From Catenovulum sp052056295 (GTDB lineage Bacteria; Pseudomonadota; Gammaproteobacteria; Enterobacterales; Alteromonadaceae): DNA of 64,000 bases. The stretch spans positions 1,984,001 through 2,048,000 of the forward strand of contig NZ_CP182493.1 of the NCBI RefSeq assembly GCF_052056295.1, in the 5' to 3' direction. The stretch's first letter is position 1. The number at the start of each line of letters is the position of its first letter. The notes beneath the pieces are model-generated. The model was not told the origin of the DNA and did not search any database. It saw only the letters and a program-made list of their open reading frames with translations. Shown here piece by piece: positions 7,599 through 16,384 of the stretch. A program made the translations under genes and the position numbers.

Positions 7599-9698
7599 TT
7601 AAAACGATAATTCAGCAGTTACACCAAAACGACGCGGCTCAGCATATTGATACCAATTTTTAGCTGTATATTCGTCACGCGGATCATTACCAAAATAGAA
7701 ACCTTGAATTGGATAAGTTTTGTCTAATAAGTTTCGTGCCCATAATTTAAATAACCAATCGCCTGCTTGGTAGTTTATGGCAGCATTCACCACATGGGTT
7801 TTATCCGAGCGAGTTTCGGTATCGTCTGAAAAATAAAAGTCGTCTTTGCCTTCAACTTCGGCACTGAACCACAAATCACTTGATACTGTATGCACAAAGC
7901 CTGCTAAATAGGTATAGCTTGGTGCTTGCGATAATTCACGCGTATCAATAACAATTTCAGATTCATCGTCATTCAAACGCTGGCGCTCAAAGGTTGCTTT
8001 TAACCAACCAAAACTTGCATAAATGCTCGTATCGTCTGTTATTAAATAATCTAATTCAAATTCGATACCTTGTGAATAACCAGTGTCCGCGTTAGAAATT
8101 AACGGGGTAAAACCATCACCAGCATCATTGCGTTCGTCCACTATATAGCGCGTAAGCTGTACATCTTTTCTATCCATATAAAAAGCCGTTACCGCATACG
8201 ACAAACCATCTAATTGATATTTATAGCCAAGCTCATAGTTAGTTAAATATTCTGGTTTAAAAAAGCGCTGCTCTTCAGGGAAATCACCATCTATATTACC
8301 ACCACCAGCCATATAGCCACGATTTACAGACGCATAATAATAGGCTGAATCACTAGGTTTGTATCCAACTACGAATTTACCACCAAACATATTATAGGTT
8401 TTACTTACGTCGACACCGACATTATTTGCATAACTAAAATCATGCGCTTCGTATCTAGCACCAAGGCTAAGTTGCCAGTTTTCACCAATACGGCTGTCTA
8501 ACTGAGCGAATATTGCTCGCTTATTGTTGTCAAACTCTGAAGTGAAATTTTCAGCTAACCATGTTGATTCACGGATCAAATCGTCCGATGCGTTTTGCGC
8601 ATATATACCGGCAACCCATTCAGTCGAGTTACTAAAAATACGGCCTTGATCATTTGAGTTTAATCTCAATTCAATTGATTGATTAGATTTGTCATGTAAA
8701 TAATTATCTGTTGATGAATATTCCCAACCTGGTGCAATTCCAACATAAGACCAGTCTTCATCGTAACCATAAGCCGTATCACTTTCGACCAAACTTGCTA
8801 TGGCACTAAGTTTAATACCTGTGGTTAATTGATAACCCAAGTTACTACTAATGCTAGAAGATTTTTGTGTATCTCGGCCAGGCTGGTCAGATAAAGTATT
8901 ACGATTATTGTCTAAGCTAAACGCATCGTAACCATTGTCGATATCAATGTGTGACAGAGTTAAATCCCATAACACGTCATCCTGATTATCATAGCGTAAT
9001 TTACCGCGTAAACTCAGTTCGTTACGATCATTGGTATCACGTCTATCTAAATAGACATTTTCCATAAAACCATCGGAGAAATGACGGTAAGCCGCAACTC
9101 TATATAACCAATTGTTAGTTAATCCATTCGAATAGGCTATGCCGATATCTTGGCTATTATAATTGGCCATTCCAAGTTTAAGTTGACCTGATTGATAAGT
9201 CGTTGGTTCATTAGATTTTATGTATATCAAACCAGCTAGTGCGTTTGCACCAAAGCGTGTACCTTGTGGACCTCGGTAAATTTCAACTTGTTTAGTATCA
9301 AACAAAGTGGCAGCGCCGCCCATAGGACTATAGTCGACATCATCAAGATATAAACCAACAGGGAAGTTAGTTGGAGCGTCATATTCCGAGCTTGCACCTA
9401 AACCACGAATTTGTACAAAGCGTGCACGGTTGCTACCACCATTAAAATTAATATTAGGAGCAACATTTAATATTTCTTCCAAGTGGTTTGCCGCTCGTTG
9501 CTCAATGGTTTCGCCGCCCATTACCGAGACAGATACAGGAGATGTGTGCAGGCTCGCAGTACGAAAACCGCCTTGGATCTGTATAACTTCTATTTCTTGT
9601 TCTTGCTCTGTTTGTTGAGCGTGTAAAGATGGTATTTGGCTAGCAACTAAACCAGTAGTAATAAATGCTTTGGCTAGTGGAGAAAATGTAAATTTCAT
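7599..9698 (-). CDS. TonB-dependent outer-membrane receptor, probably for thiamine
   Basis: The 699-residue receptor has a signal peptide (cleavage near 'LHAQQTE'), a plug domain with a TonB-box-like segment ('EVIQIQGGF') and 'GGETIEQRAANHLEEILNVAPNINF.GGSNRARFVQIRG' and 'VEIYRGPQGTRFGANALAGLI', then a 22-strand barrel ending 'RRFGVTAELSF' with a terminal aromatic residue. It would import a scarce ligand across the outer membrane using TonB energy. A TPP riboswitch in its leader and the downstream thiamine-binding protein, PnuC-type permease and kinase point to thiamine or TPP as ligand (inference from regulation). Complete. Confidence 0.85.
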   Translation of the reverse strand: MKFTFSPLAKAFITTGLVASQIPSLHAQQTEQEQEIEVIQIQGGFRTASLHTSPVSVSVMGGETIEQRAANHLEEILNVAPNINFNGGSNRARFVQIRGLGASSEYDAPTNFPVGLYLDDVDYSPMGGAATLFDTKQVEIYRGPQGTRFGANALAGLIYIKSNEPTTYQSGQLKLGMANYNSQDIGIAYSNGLTNNWLYRVAAYRHFSDGFMENVYLDRRDTNDRNELSLRGKLRYDNQDDVLWDLTLSHIDIDNGYDAFSLDNNRNTLSDQPGRDTQKSSSISSNLGYQLTTGIKLSAIASLVESDTAYGYDEDWSYVGIAPGWEYSSTDNYLHDKSNQSIELRLNSNDQGRIFSNSTEWVAGIYAQNASDDLIRESTWLAENFTSEFDNNKRAIFAQLDSRIGENWQLSLGARYEAHDFSYANNVGVDVSKTYNMFGGKFVVGYKPSDSAYYYASVNRGYMAGGGNIDGDFPEEQRFFKPEYLTNYELGYKYQLDGLSYAVTAFYMDRKDVQLTRYIVDERNDAGDGFTPLISNADTGYSQGIEFELDYLITDDTSIYASFGWLKATFERQRLNDDESEIVIDTRELSQAPSYTYLAGFVHTVSSDLWFSAEVEGKDDFYFSDDTETRSDKTHVVNAAINYQAGDWLFKLWARNLLDKTYPIQGFYFGNDPRDEYTAKNWYQYAEPRRFGVTAELSF

Positions 9699-9767
9699 TT
9701 AATTCTCAAATATTGATGCAAGTGAAGATACGCACGTAAGCCAATAAGAGAATAGCAGTCCTTTCAC

Positions 9768-9842
9768 CATCCCTATTCAGCATTACCTGCACAGGTTCTA
9801 AGGGTTTTTCTCAGTTGAAGTTTAAAAACCTCAACACCCCTT
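9768..9842 (-). promoter_or_regulatory. TPP riboswitch (THI element)
   Basis: On the minus strand the leader reads GGGGTG, then CTGAGA, ACCCTT, GAACCTG and GGTAATGC in order, followed by GAATAGGGA. These are the conserved J3/2, P4-P5 and J2/4 blocks of the thiamine pyrophosphate aptamer. It ends about 70 nt before the receptor ATG. A GAATAG...CTATTC pairing (just 3' of the aptamer) may form the expression platform. When TPP is high, the whole receptor-permease-kinase operon should be off. Confidence 0.93.
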
Positions 9843-9933
9843 GGTTGCGGCGCAGTTTAACAAACATTCATTAAACAATCATACAAACTTGACTATACTC
9901 AAAGCTAAATTTTGCAAAATTGTAGGGATGCTT

Positions 9934-10887
9934 ATGTTTTCTATACCTTTTACCGTTGAAAAATCAATTGAGATCAACAAACCGGTCAAGCAAGTTTTTA
10001 ATTTTGTCGCTGATTTTGCCAATTGGAGCTGTTGGTCCCCATGGTTAATTCAAGAGCCAGATTGCCCAATAACACGCCAAGGAGAAGCGGCAAGCCTTGG
10101 TCATGCACAAGCTTGGGATGGTAAACAAATTGGTAAAGGGGAAATTAAAATATCTGCACTGCAACAAGATGCATATTTAAATTACGACTTAACTTTTTAT
10201 GCCCCGTGGAAAAGCCAGTCAACCACACAATTTGTTTTTGAACCGATTACCTTAGCCTCAGGCGAAGCTGGCTGCAAACTAACTTGGCTGATGCAAGGCA
10301 GTTTGCCGATATTTATGTTTTTCTGGAAAAAACTAATGTCGGCATTAGTTGGCAGTGACTACGAGCGTGGTTTAAAAATGCTCAAAGAACAGCTAGAAAC
10401 AGGCGCTGTTAGCTCTAAAGTATCAATCGACGGTATACAGCAACAACAAGCTTTTTATAGTTATGGTTATCGGGTGAAAGGCTCAACTGAAACCGTATCT
10501 GCCGATGTAGGCCCTGTTTTTCAAAAACTCTGTAGTGCGGGTTTTCCACAAGCTGATTTAGTGATCACCCAAGTTGAAAAGTTTGATTTTGTTAAGAAAC
10601 ACAGCCAGCTAATTGTCGCTATGGCCTACCACAACAAACCCGACTTTAATTTTCCAGCTGATGTAGTTGAAACCTATATCCCAGAGCATAATGCATTGGC
10701 AGTTACCCATACAGGCAGTTATTTGCACCTCGCCAATGGTTGGGCAACTTTAATGGGCTATTTGCAAAACCGTAGCAACAAGCTCAAAGCGAACAAAAAA
10801 ATTCCTGAATACGAAGTGTATTTAAACTCACCCGCAGAGGTTGCTGAAAGTGAGCTTAAAACCGTGATTTATGCGCCGGTGAAGTAA
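9934..10887 (+). CDS. SRPBCC (polyketide cyclase-like) protein fused to a GyrI-like effector-binding domain
   Basis: About 317 residues if translation starts at the ATG at 9934, which has AGGG six bases upstream; earlier in-frame starts exist. Residues ~1-150 form an SRPBCC/START-like ligand pocket ('VEKSIEINKPVKQVFNFVADFANWSCWSPWL', 'YNLTFYAPWKSQSTTQF'-like core, 'FMFFWKKLMSALVGSDYERGLKMLKEQLE'). Residues ~160-317 resemble the GyrI/AraC effector-binding domain ('YSYGYRVKGSTETVSADVGPVFQKL', 'LAVTHTGSYLHLANGWATLMGYLQ'). No DNA-binding domain, so it probably binds or sequesters a small molecule. The ligand is unknown. Divergent from the thiamine operon. Confidence 0.75.
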   Translation: MFSIPFTVEKSIEINKPVKQVFNFVADFANWSCWSPWLIQEPDCPITRQGEAASLGHAQAWDGKQIGKGEIKISALQQDAYLNYDLTFYAPWKSQSTTQFVFEPITLASGEAGCKLTWLMQGSLPIFMFFWKKLMSALVGSDYERGLKMLKEQLETGAVSSKVSIDGIQQQQAFYSYGYRVKGSTETVSADVGPVFQKLCSAGFPQADLVITQVEKFDFVKKHSQLIVAMAYHNKPDFNFPADVVETYIPEHNALAVTHTGSYLHLANGWATLMGYLQNRSNKLKANKKIPEYEVYLNSPAEVAESELKTVIYAPVK

Positions 10888-10891
10888 CCAC

Positions 10892-10923
10892 AGTTAGCGC
10901 AAATTATAGCTAAAGAGCTAACT
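10892..10923. terminator. Hairpin between convergent genes
   Basis: AGTTAGC (10892-10898) and GCTAACT (10917-10923) pair around a loop carrying the stop codon of the minus-strand peptidase gene. The right arm is followed by TT, the left on the other strand by GG. A modest bidirectional terminator. Confidence 0.5.
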
Positions 10924-12592
10924 TTAAATACGGTACTACATCGCTCATTTCGCTAGAACATGGCATATTAACCAAGCTGTTTTTGTTTCTGTCTTGCAGC
11001 AAAACAGCTTGTTTATTGGCACATTGCTGCTGTGCATACTGATATGCTTGTATGCCGTCTGCATATATATCTATGCCCGCAATAAAGCGAATTTCCATTG
11101 TTTGCTGAAACTGCTGGCAACCTCGAATTGGCAAAGATTCAATATAGTCATTGTAGGTGCTATAACTGACACTGCCGTTACAATGCATTCGCATCAAATT
11201 CGCGATTGATTTCGCGCCCCAATATTTGCGTGTTGCGTCAGGGTAATCGCTTGATACCAGCGCGTTAACCTTAGTTTGCCTAAACAACTCAATAACAGCT
11301 TGTTGATTGCCCAAGTTTGGCTGTTGGCTAAATACGCGCAATTTCGCTGCCAAATTGTCCGAGCCAGTTAGCTGAGTTAACACCTCAAAATAGTCTTCGT
11401 GGTTGTATGTTTTATCTGCGAGGTTTTTATTGAATATGCCGCGCCATAAGTCAAACAGAGATAGTTGGTTGTCGTGTGCTTGAAGCGCCAAATGACTCGC
11501 AAAAGCCATAACAGCACCACAAGAATAATAATTTCGATACAAACCCAATTCACTAGATTGCACTAAGGCTTCAGCACCTTTTTTTAATAAACACTCATTG
11601 GCATCATCTTCAAACAGCTGTCTAACTTGCTCTGAAGTTAACAAAGCAAAATGTTCCATCGCCAAATACGCAAAAGCATCAGCCCCACCTTCATGCATCC
11701 AAGCATGTTGGTGATCTGCAAACTTAAACATTTGCCCATTCCAAAAATGCGCAGCTTCATGGGCTAAAAACTCAAATAAAGCGTTGTACAAATCGTTATT
11801 TTCATCTTGCCAATTTTTACCAGTCAATGATAACTGCACTAAACCTTCGAGCGTACCACCACTGTAGTTAGCATAGTCACCTTGAGTTTGATCATAGTTA
11901 AAATAAACAATAGGTTTAAAGTTGAGTTTTTGGCCGGTTTTATCCGTGTAAAAATTAAATAATTTGGGGAAATTTTGTTGTGTTTGTTGCCACACCCAGT
12001 CAGGCATACCAGGGTCGACAATAGCTAACATATATTGGTTTTCAATGGGTTTAAGGCTGCCAACATAAATATAAGTGCCATCTTGCAGATTAGAATGCCA
12101 GACAGCTTGCTCAAAGTACGTTTTGCCTAAAAAAGTGATGTTTTGGTTCGCCGCATCAAAATGGAATACACTTTGCTGATCTGACGCCAAGCTTAGATGG
12201 TCTGTGTACAACATTACACTGCCATCTGTGTATTTAATGTTTTGCGTGTAGTCTTTTAGAATAAATTTGTAGTGCGATTTAAAAGTTAACTTGAGTGAAT
12301 CAAACTTGCTACCGTCGACACGACGAATACCTAATACAGCCCCTTCTTTTTGCCAAACAAACTTAGCTTGATCGATTTGGTAAATTTGACTGCGATCAAA
12401 GTTACTGCGTCGCCTAAACTCAATAGATTCAACTGCAGATGGCAATTGATACTCAACTTGCCAACTATCAGCTTCTTGTAAATAAGTGATGTGAATGTGC
12501 AATTGCTGTTGTATTGTCGAAGCAAAAACCGCTTGCATCATAGTCAATAAATATAAGCCAAACAGCAACTTTAGCAGTCTGATTCCCTTCAT
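10910..12592 (-). CDS. Secreted gluzincin metallopeptidase (M1-like)
   Basis: The 560-residue protein has a signal peptide (hydrophobic core, end near 'QAVFAS'). It shows the zinc site H278-E-A-A-H282 in 'FEFLAHEAAHFWNG' and a third ligand E301 in 'WMHEGGADAFAYLAMEHF', giving HEXXH-18-E as in M1 aminopeptidases. The N-terminal ~240 residues are beta-rich. The usual GxMEN exopeptidase motif is not evident, so it may be an M1-like endopeptidase or a C-terminally divergent member. It sits downstream of the ebo cluster on the same strand (22-bp gap after eboF), so it may be co-transcribed. Acts in the periplasm or outside. Confidence 0.75.
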   Translation of the reverse strand: MKGIRLLKLLFGLYLLTMMQAVFASTIQQQLHIHITYLQEADSWQVEYQLPSAVESIEFRRRSNFDRSQIYQIDQAKFVWQKEGAVLGIRRVDGSKFDSLKLTFKSHYKFILKDYTQNIKYTDGSVMLYTDHLSLASDQQSVFHFDAANQNITFLGKTYFEQAVWHSNLQDGTYIYVGSLKPIENQYMLAIVDPGMPDWVWQQTQQNFPKLFNFYTDKTGQKLNFKPIVYFNYDQTQGDYANYSGGTLEGLVQLSLTGKNWQDENNDLYNALFEFLAHEAAHFWNGQMFKFADHQHAWMHEGGADAFAYLAMEHFALLTSEQVRQLFEDDANECLLKKGAEALVQSSELGLYRNYYSCGAVMAFASHLALQAHDNQLSLFDLWRGIFNKNLADKTYNHEDYFEVLTQLTGSDNLAAKLRVFSQQPNLGNQQAVIELFRQTKVNALVSSDYPDATRKYWGAKSIANLMRMHCNGSVSYSTYNDYIESLPIRGCQQFQQTMEIRFIAGIDIYADGIQAYQYAQQQCANKQAVLLQDRNKNSLVNMPCSSEMSDVVPYLKLAL

Positions 12593-12614
12593 TATTTTTA
12601 ACCCTTGTATTAGT

Positions 12615-14003
12615 TTATTTGGTAATTAAAGCTTGTTTTATTAGCTGATTCACATCGGTTATTTGGTATTGCTGTTGGCCGATTTTTTGTTGCAACCACT
12701 CGGGCATAATCAAAATTGCCCCTTGGTTGGCATCATCGGTTATACGGCCGTGGCTGCCATTAACTAAACTTGCATCAAGTGGAATAACATCCATCAACAT
12801 TCTAAAACCGAGCTTTTTCTTAAGGATGCGTTTAGCAACGGCCAATAGTGGAAATTTGATTTTTGGATCTATATACATTTCTACTGGGTCGTAGCCAGGT
12901 TTACGGTGAATATCGACAGTACGCGCATAATCTGGCGCTTTGTTATCATCTAACCAGAAGTAATAACTAAACCAAGCATTAGCTTGGCTAATAACAACCA
13001 AATCACCGCTGCGCTCATGCGCTAAGCCCATTTCGGCCTGTTGCTGTTTATCTAACACTTGTTCTATACCGTCAGTTTGTTCAAGCAAACTTTTAACTTC
13101 AGCGAGTAGGTTTTTGTCGTTTAGATAAACATGCGCACATTGGTGATCACTTACTGCAAATACTTGGCTCGCGCCGCAGTCGAGGTTTTCTTGCCCCGCG
13201 GTTTCGCGTACTTTTATCCAACCTTGTTTGCGCAATAAACGGTTAATGTGGACAACTTTGTCTACCTGAGTTATGCCGTATTCTGAAACAATTAAATAGT
13301 TGGGATTAAACTCAGCTAAACCCGCCATTAATTCGCCAATCACTTGGTCAATAGCCGCTATTTCTTTTTTAATGTCAGGATGATTAGGCCCCAATTTCTG
13401 TAAGCAATAATCTAAGTGCGGTAAATAGACGAGCTGTAAGTTAGGTTTATTCAGTTTAAATTCTTCCACTGCCGCTTGTGCTATCCAACGACTGGCACCT
13501 ATGCCGGCTTTTGGCCCCCAAAAGTTAAAAAATGGGAATGTGCCTATGTTGCTTTCGATTTGTTGATGTAACCCTGTAGGCGTTGAATAACAGTCGAATA
13601 TTTTGCCACCATCAGCTAAATAATGTGGGCGCGGGGTAATACTAGCATCCACATTGGCGTACATGTTGTACCACCAAAATAGTTTAGAAATTTTAAAGTT
13701 GGGCTGCTGAACTTTAAGTTGGTCGTACACTTTGTCGCCTTGGACTAATTGATTGGCTTGTTTCCAAAACATTACTTCGGCTAAGTCTTTAAAATACCAG
13801 CCATTGCCAACTATGCCATGCTCGCTTGGTTGTTTGCCGGTTAACATACAAGCTTGTGAGGTTGTAGTCACGGCTGGAAATTGCACATGCAGTGGCTGTG
13901 CTGCGTAGCCTTGTTTTAGTAGCTTGTTTAGGTTCGGTGTATGTTCGCCCAACATATATGGGCTTAGGGCGACTACGTTTAATACAATTAGTGGGGCTGT
14001 CAT
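12615..14003 (-). CDS. eboF: EboF-like alkaline phosphatase/nucleotide pyrophosphatase-superfamily protein
   Basis: The ~462-residue protein (ATG at 14003; a TTG lies five codons upstream) is of the phosphodiesterase/nucleotide pyrophosphatase branch of the alkaline phosphatase superfamily. It has 'TPNLNKLLKQGYAAQPLHVQFPAVTTTSQACMLTGKQPSEHGIVGNGWYF', the strongly conserved entry with the nucleophilic Thr, then 'VYLPHLDYCLQKLGPNH', 'IVSEYGIT' and 'NGSHGRI' as metal-binding segments. The first metal Asp and the usual DHG are altered (LNVVAL; SEYG), so activity may differ. It is the last ebo gene and is separated from eboE by a 232-bp hairpin-bearing gap. Ebo proteins are linked to moving aromatic metabolites to the periplasm in cyanobacteria. 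Confidence 0.8.
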   Translation of the reverse strand: MTAPLIVLNVVALSPYMLGEHTPNLNKLLKQGYAAQPLHVQFPAVTTTSQACMLTGKQPSEHGIVGNGWYFKDLAEVMFWKQANQLVQGDKVYDQLKVQQPNFKISKLFWWYNMYANVDASITPRPHYLADGGKIFDCYSTPTGLHQQIESNIGTFPFFNFWGPKAGIGASRWIAQAAVEEFKLNKPNLQLVYLPHLDYCLQKLGPNHPDIKKEIAAIDQVIGELMAGLAEFNPNYLIVSEYGITQVDKVVHINRLLRKQGWIKVRETAGQENLDCGASQVFAVSDHQCAHVYLNDKNLLAEVKSLLEQTDGIEQVLDKQQQAEMGLAHERSGDLVVISQANAWFSYYFWLDDNKAPDYARTVDIHRKPGYDPVEMYIDPKIKFPLLAVAKRILKKKLGFRMLMDVIPLDASLVNGSHGRITDDANQGAILIMPEWLQQKIGQQQYQITDVNQLIKQALITK

Positions 14004-14061
14004 GTATGTTTTTTCCAATTTATTTATCTATTTATCAACCCATTGGTTCGTGCTTTACAAA

Positions 14062-14170
14062 AGACTCAGGGCACTAACTACACCCAGACTCGCCGTAAAT
14101 ATATCCCTATAGGCTCCGCGATAGCATCCATGCTATCGAGGGTCTGCTTAGTAGTTAGAACCCTAAGTCT
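14062..14170. repeat. Nested inverted-repeat element between eboE and eboF
   Basis: Outer arms at 14062-14081 and 14151-14170 are inverted copies matching at 17 of 20 positions. A perfect inner palindrome pair, CGATAGCAT / ATGCTATCG, lies at 14119-14138, and CAGAC/GTCTG forms an intermediate stem. The RNA would fold into a long hairpin that could lower eboF expression or protect the upstream message. It may also be a miniature mobile repeat. Confidence 0.65.
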
Positions 14171-14182
14171 AAGATCTTGCGT

Positions 14183-14210
14183 CGTGAGCCGTGAGCCGTG
14201 AGCCGTGAGC
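14183..14210. repeat. Four tandem copies of the heptamer CGTGAGC
   Basis: Perfect 7-bp units occupy 14183-14210, in the eboE-eboF gap beside the inverted-repeat element. The length is likely to vary between strains by slippage. Not a CRISPR or binding-site array that I recognise. Confidence 0.85.
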
Positions 14211-14235
14211 AAAAATGCTAGATCAATAATCCAGC

Positions 14236-15471
14236 TTATTTTAATAAACCAAGCCGCTGCATTTGTTGTTGTAAAAACTCCAGCTCTTGAGTTAAACCTA
14301 CAATTAAATCACCGCTCGACAATGTGTTGTCTTCAACAAAATTCAGCCAAGTGTAGGTTTCAACCTCTAATTTAGGTTTAAGCTGCGGGTGTGTTTGTAA
14401 AAAATTTAATGTTGCTATAATCGCCTGCTGGGTTGTAGCTATTTCAATGGTTTCCGACAGCGCTATTGTTTGCAGATGAATCGGCACATGGTAGTGAATG
14501 CGACATTCTAGTTTAGCTGCTGTATTTAAATGATCCGCTTGCGCTTGTTTAAGTGCAGCCAAAGACAAATCATCTATCACCGATAACTCGCCGTCAGCTT
14601 GTTTAACTTTGCATTGATGCAAAAACTTCTTATCGGCAAAAACGCTTATGAGTTTTTCAGCCATGCCTTCCACTGATAAATCCGCACTAATCGCATTAGA
14701 TACTTGCACTTTAACCAGTTGAATACCCGCTTGGGTAATTTGTGTCAGCGAGCTTTGAATATCCTCAAACAATACAGCTTGATGGCAAGTGTCGTAACAA
14801 CAGCCCAAATAACGTAATACAGTTTCAGCAGCAATATTTTGCAGCTTAGCTAGCGGTAATAATTGTTCGGTGAAAAACTCAACGAGATCAGATGTTTTTT
14901 CAAATACACAGTCTGGTTCCATTTCCAAACCAATTTGAATGCACTTACCAGTTTGTTGTTCAAGCTTTTGCAGCATACAAACCAAACGCAATAAGTTCTG
15001 CATGGCTAAATAATTCAGCCCATCATTCCACTCTGCTTTATATGCCAAAGGCAGGGTTGAAATAGCACCAACTTGTTCTGTTTCAGGTAAACACTCAGCC
15101 AAAATACAGGCTAGTTTATAGGTATAATCAAGTCTTTGTTCACTCGCCCAAGTGGGTTGATAAACAGATTGTTTCACAACAGCTTGATGAAAATCGCCAA
15201 ACGGAAAACCATTTAAACTGGTTAACTGTAATTGCTGCTCAGCTAATGTGCGTTTAAATTCAGCTAGCTTTTGCGGATTTATAATCAGCTCATCAGCGGC
15301 TTTAGCGGATAACCATAAACCACTACTGATAACCGGCCAACCAAGTTGCTCGCGCACTTGGCTAATATAGTTTTCAATATTAGTTTGCACCTGCGCGGCA
15401 GTCTCGCCCGGATGCACATTACTGCAATAGGCGAGATCGCTGGCTCGCCAGCTGGCTTGGGTGAATGACAT
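14236..15471 (-). CDS. eboE: EboE, TIM-barrel metabolite traffic protein
   Basis: The 411-residue protein is related to the xylose isomerase-like TIM barrels. It opens with 'SDLAYCSNVHPGETAAQVQTNIENY', the EboE signature (YC.N.HPGE), followed by 'GLWLSAKAADEL', 'LTSLNGFPFGDFH' and 'CIQIGLEMEPDCVFEKTSDLVEFF', 'GCCYDTCHQAVLFED' and 'VKVQVSNAIS', all at barrel strand ends. The likely metal ligands are the Glu, Asp/His and later Asp residues of these segments. The substrate is unknown; the protein belongs to the ebo cluster, needed in Nostoc for export of scytonemin precursor. It starts 16 bases after eboB. Confidence 0.85.
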   Translation of the reverse strand: MSFTQASWRASDLAYCSNVHPGETAAQVQTNIENYISQVREQLGWPVISSGLWLSAKAADELIINPQKLAEFKRTLAEQQLQLTSLNGFPFGDFHQAVVKQSVYQPTWASEQRLDYTYKLACILAECLPETEQVGAISTLPLAYKAEWNDGLNYLAMQNLLRLVCMLQKLEQQTGKCIQIGLEMEPDCVFEKTSDLVEFFTEQLLPLAKLQNIAAETVLRYLGCCYDTCHQAVLFEDIQSSLTQITQAGIQLVKVQVSNAISADLSVEGMAEKLISVFADKKFLHQCKVKQADGELSVIDDLSLAALKQAQADHLNTAAKLECRIHYHVPIHLQTIALSETIEIATTQQAIIATLNFLQTHPQLKPKLEVETYTWLNFVEDNTLSSGDLIVGLTQELEFLQQQMQRLGLLK

Positions 15472-15487
15472 TATTTAACTGCTCGAG

Positions 15488-16381
15488 TTATTTGTTGAGA
15501 TCTTGCTCAACCACAGGCTCTTGCCCGCGAGTTACCCTGTTGTCATTAAAAGTTTTGGTTTGATCTATCGCAGTTTTGCGCACCATATCTAATGAAATAC
15601 GCCCACTTTGTGCAAAAAAGTTAATTGGATTTTTAAAAGTAACTAACTCAACTTCAGTCTCAGAAAAACCAGACTCCAACATAGCTTGCGCTGTTTTTGG
15701 TACTTTAAGTGGATCACTAATGCCCCAGTCTGCTGCGCTGTTTACTATCATTTTATCTAGGCCATATTGTTGCAACAAAGCAACCATACGCGGCTCTGAC
15801 ATTTTAGTATTTGGGTAAATACTGTGTCCGCGCCAGCAACCGGTTTCTAATACTAAAGGTAAAGTTTGTTCGTTTAAGTGGTCAACCAATACCATTTCTT
15901 CGTTAATGCCACTTTCTTTAATCACATCTAACGTGCGTTTGGTACCGTTTACTTTGTCGCGGTGCGGGGTATGAATTAACACAGGTAAATTAAGCGACTT
16001 AGCTAACTCTAGCTGTTCAGATAAAAATCTATCTTCTTCTGGCGTCATATCGTCGTAACCAATTTCGCCTACACCCACAACATTATCTTTTTGGCAGTAA
16101 CGCGGTAATAACTTCATTACCCCTTCGGCGAGTTCAACGTCATTCGCTTCTTTCGGATTTAACCCCATAGTACAAAAATGCATGATGCCAAATTGCGACG
16201 CTCGAAAATGCTCCCAGCCAATTAGCGTATCAAAATAATCCACAAACGAGCCTAACTGAGTGCGCGGTTGACCTAACCAAAACGCAGGCTCAATTACGCC
16301 AACAATACCTGCAGCAGCCATATTTTGATAATCGTCAGTTGTACGTGAAAGCATATGAATGTGTGGGTCAAAATACTGCAT
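15488..16381 (-). CDS. eboB: EboB, TatD-family metal-dependent hydrolase
   Basis: The 297-residue TIM-barrel hydrolase has 'YFDPHIHML' (HxH metal motif at the N-terminus), 'VVGVGEIGYDDMTPEED' (Glu ligand), 'LPVLIHTPHRDK' and 'EEMVLVDHLNEQTL' (further His ligands), and 'MIVNSAADWG' (terminal Asp). It lies between eboA and eboE with gaps of 3 and 16 bases, so it is in one operon. TatD enzymes are nucleases or amidohydrolases; the EboB substrate is not known. Confidence 0.88.
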   Translation of the reverse strand: MQYFDPHIHMLSRTTDDYQNMAAAGIVGVIEPAFWLGQPRTQLGSFVDYFDTLIGWEHFRASQFGIMHFCTMGLNPKEANDVELAEGVMKLLPRYCQKDNVVGVGEIGYDDMTPEEDRFLSEQLELAKSLNLPVLIHTPHRDKVNGTKRTLDVIKESGINEEMVLVDHLNEQTLPLVLETGCWRGHSIYPNTKMSEPRMVALLQQYGLDKMIVNSAADWGISDPLKVPKTAQAMLESGFSETEVELVTFKNPINFFAQSGRISLDMVRKTAIDQTKTFNDNRVTRGQEPVVEQDLNK

Positions 16382-16384
16382 TTG

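Noticed and set aside
14183..14210. CRISPR-like array
   Set aside because: Only 7-bp units in direct tandem without spacers.
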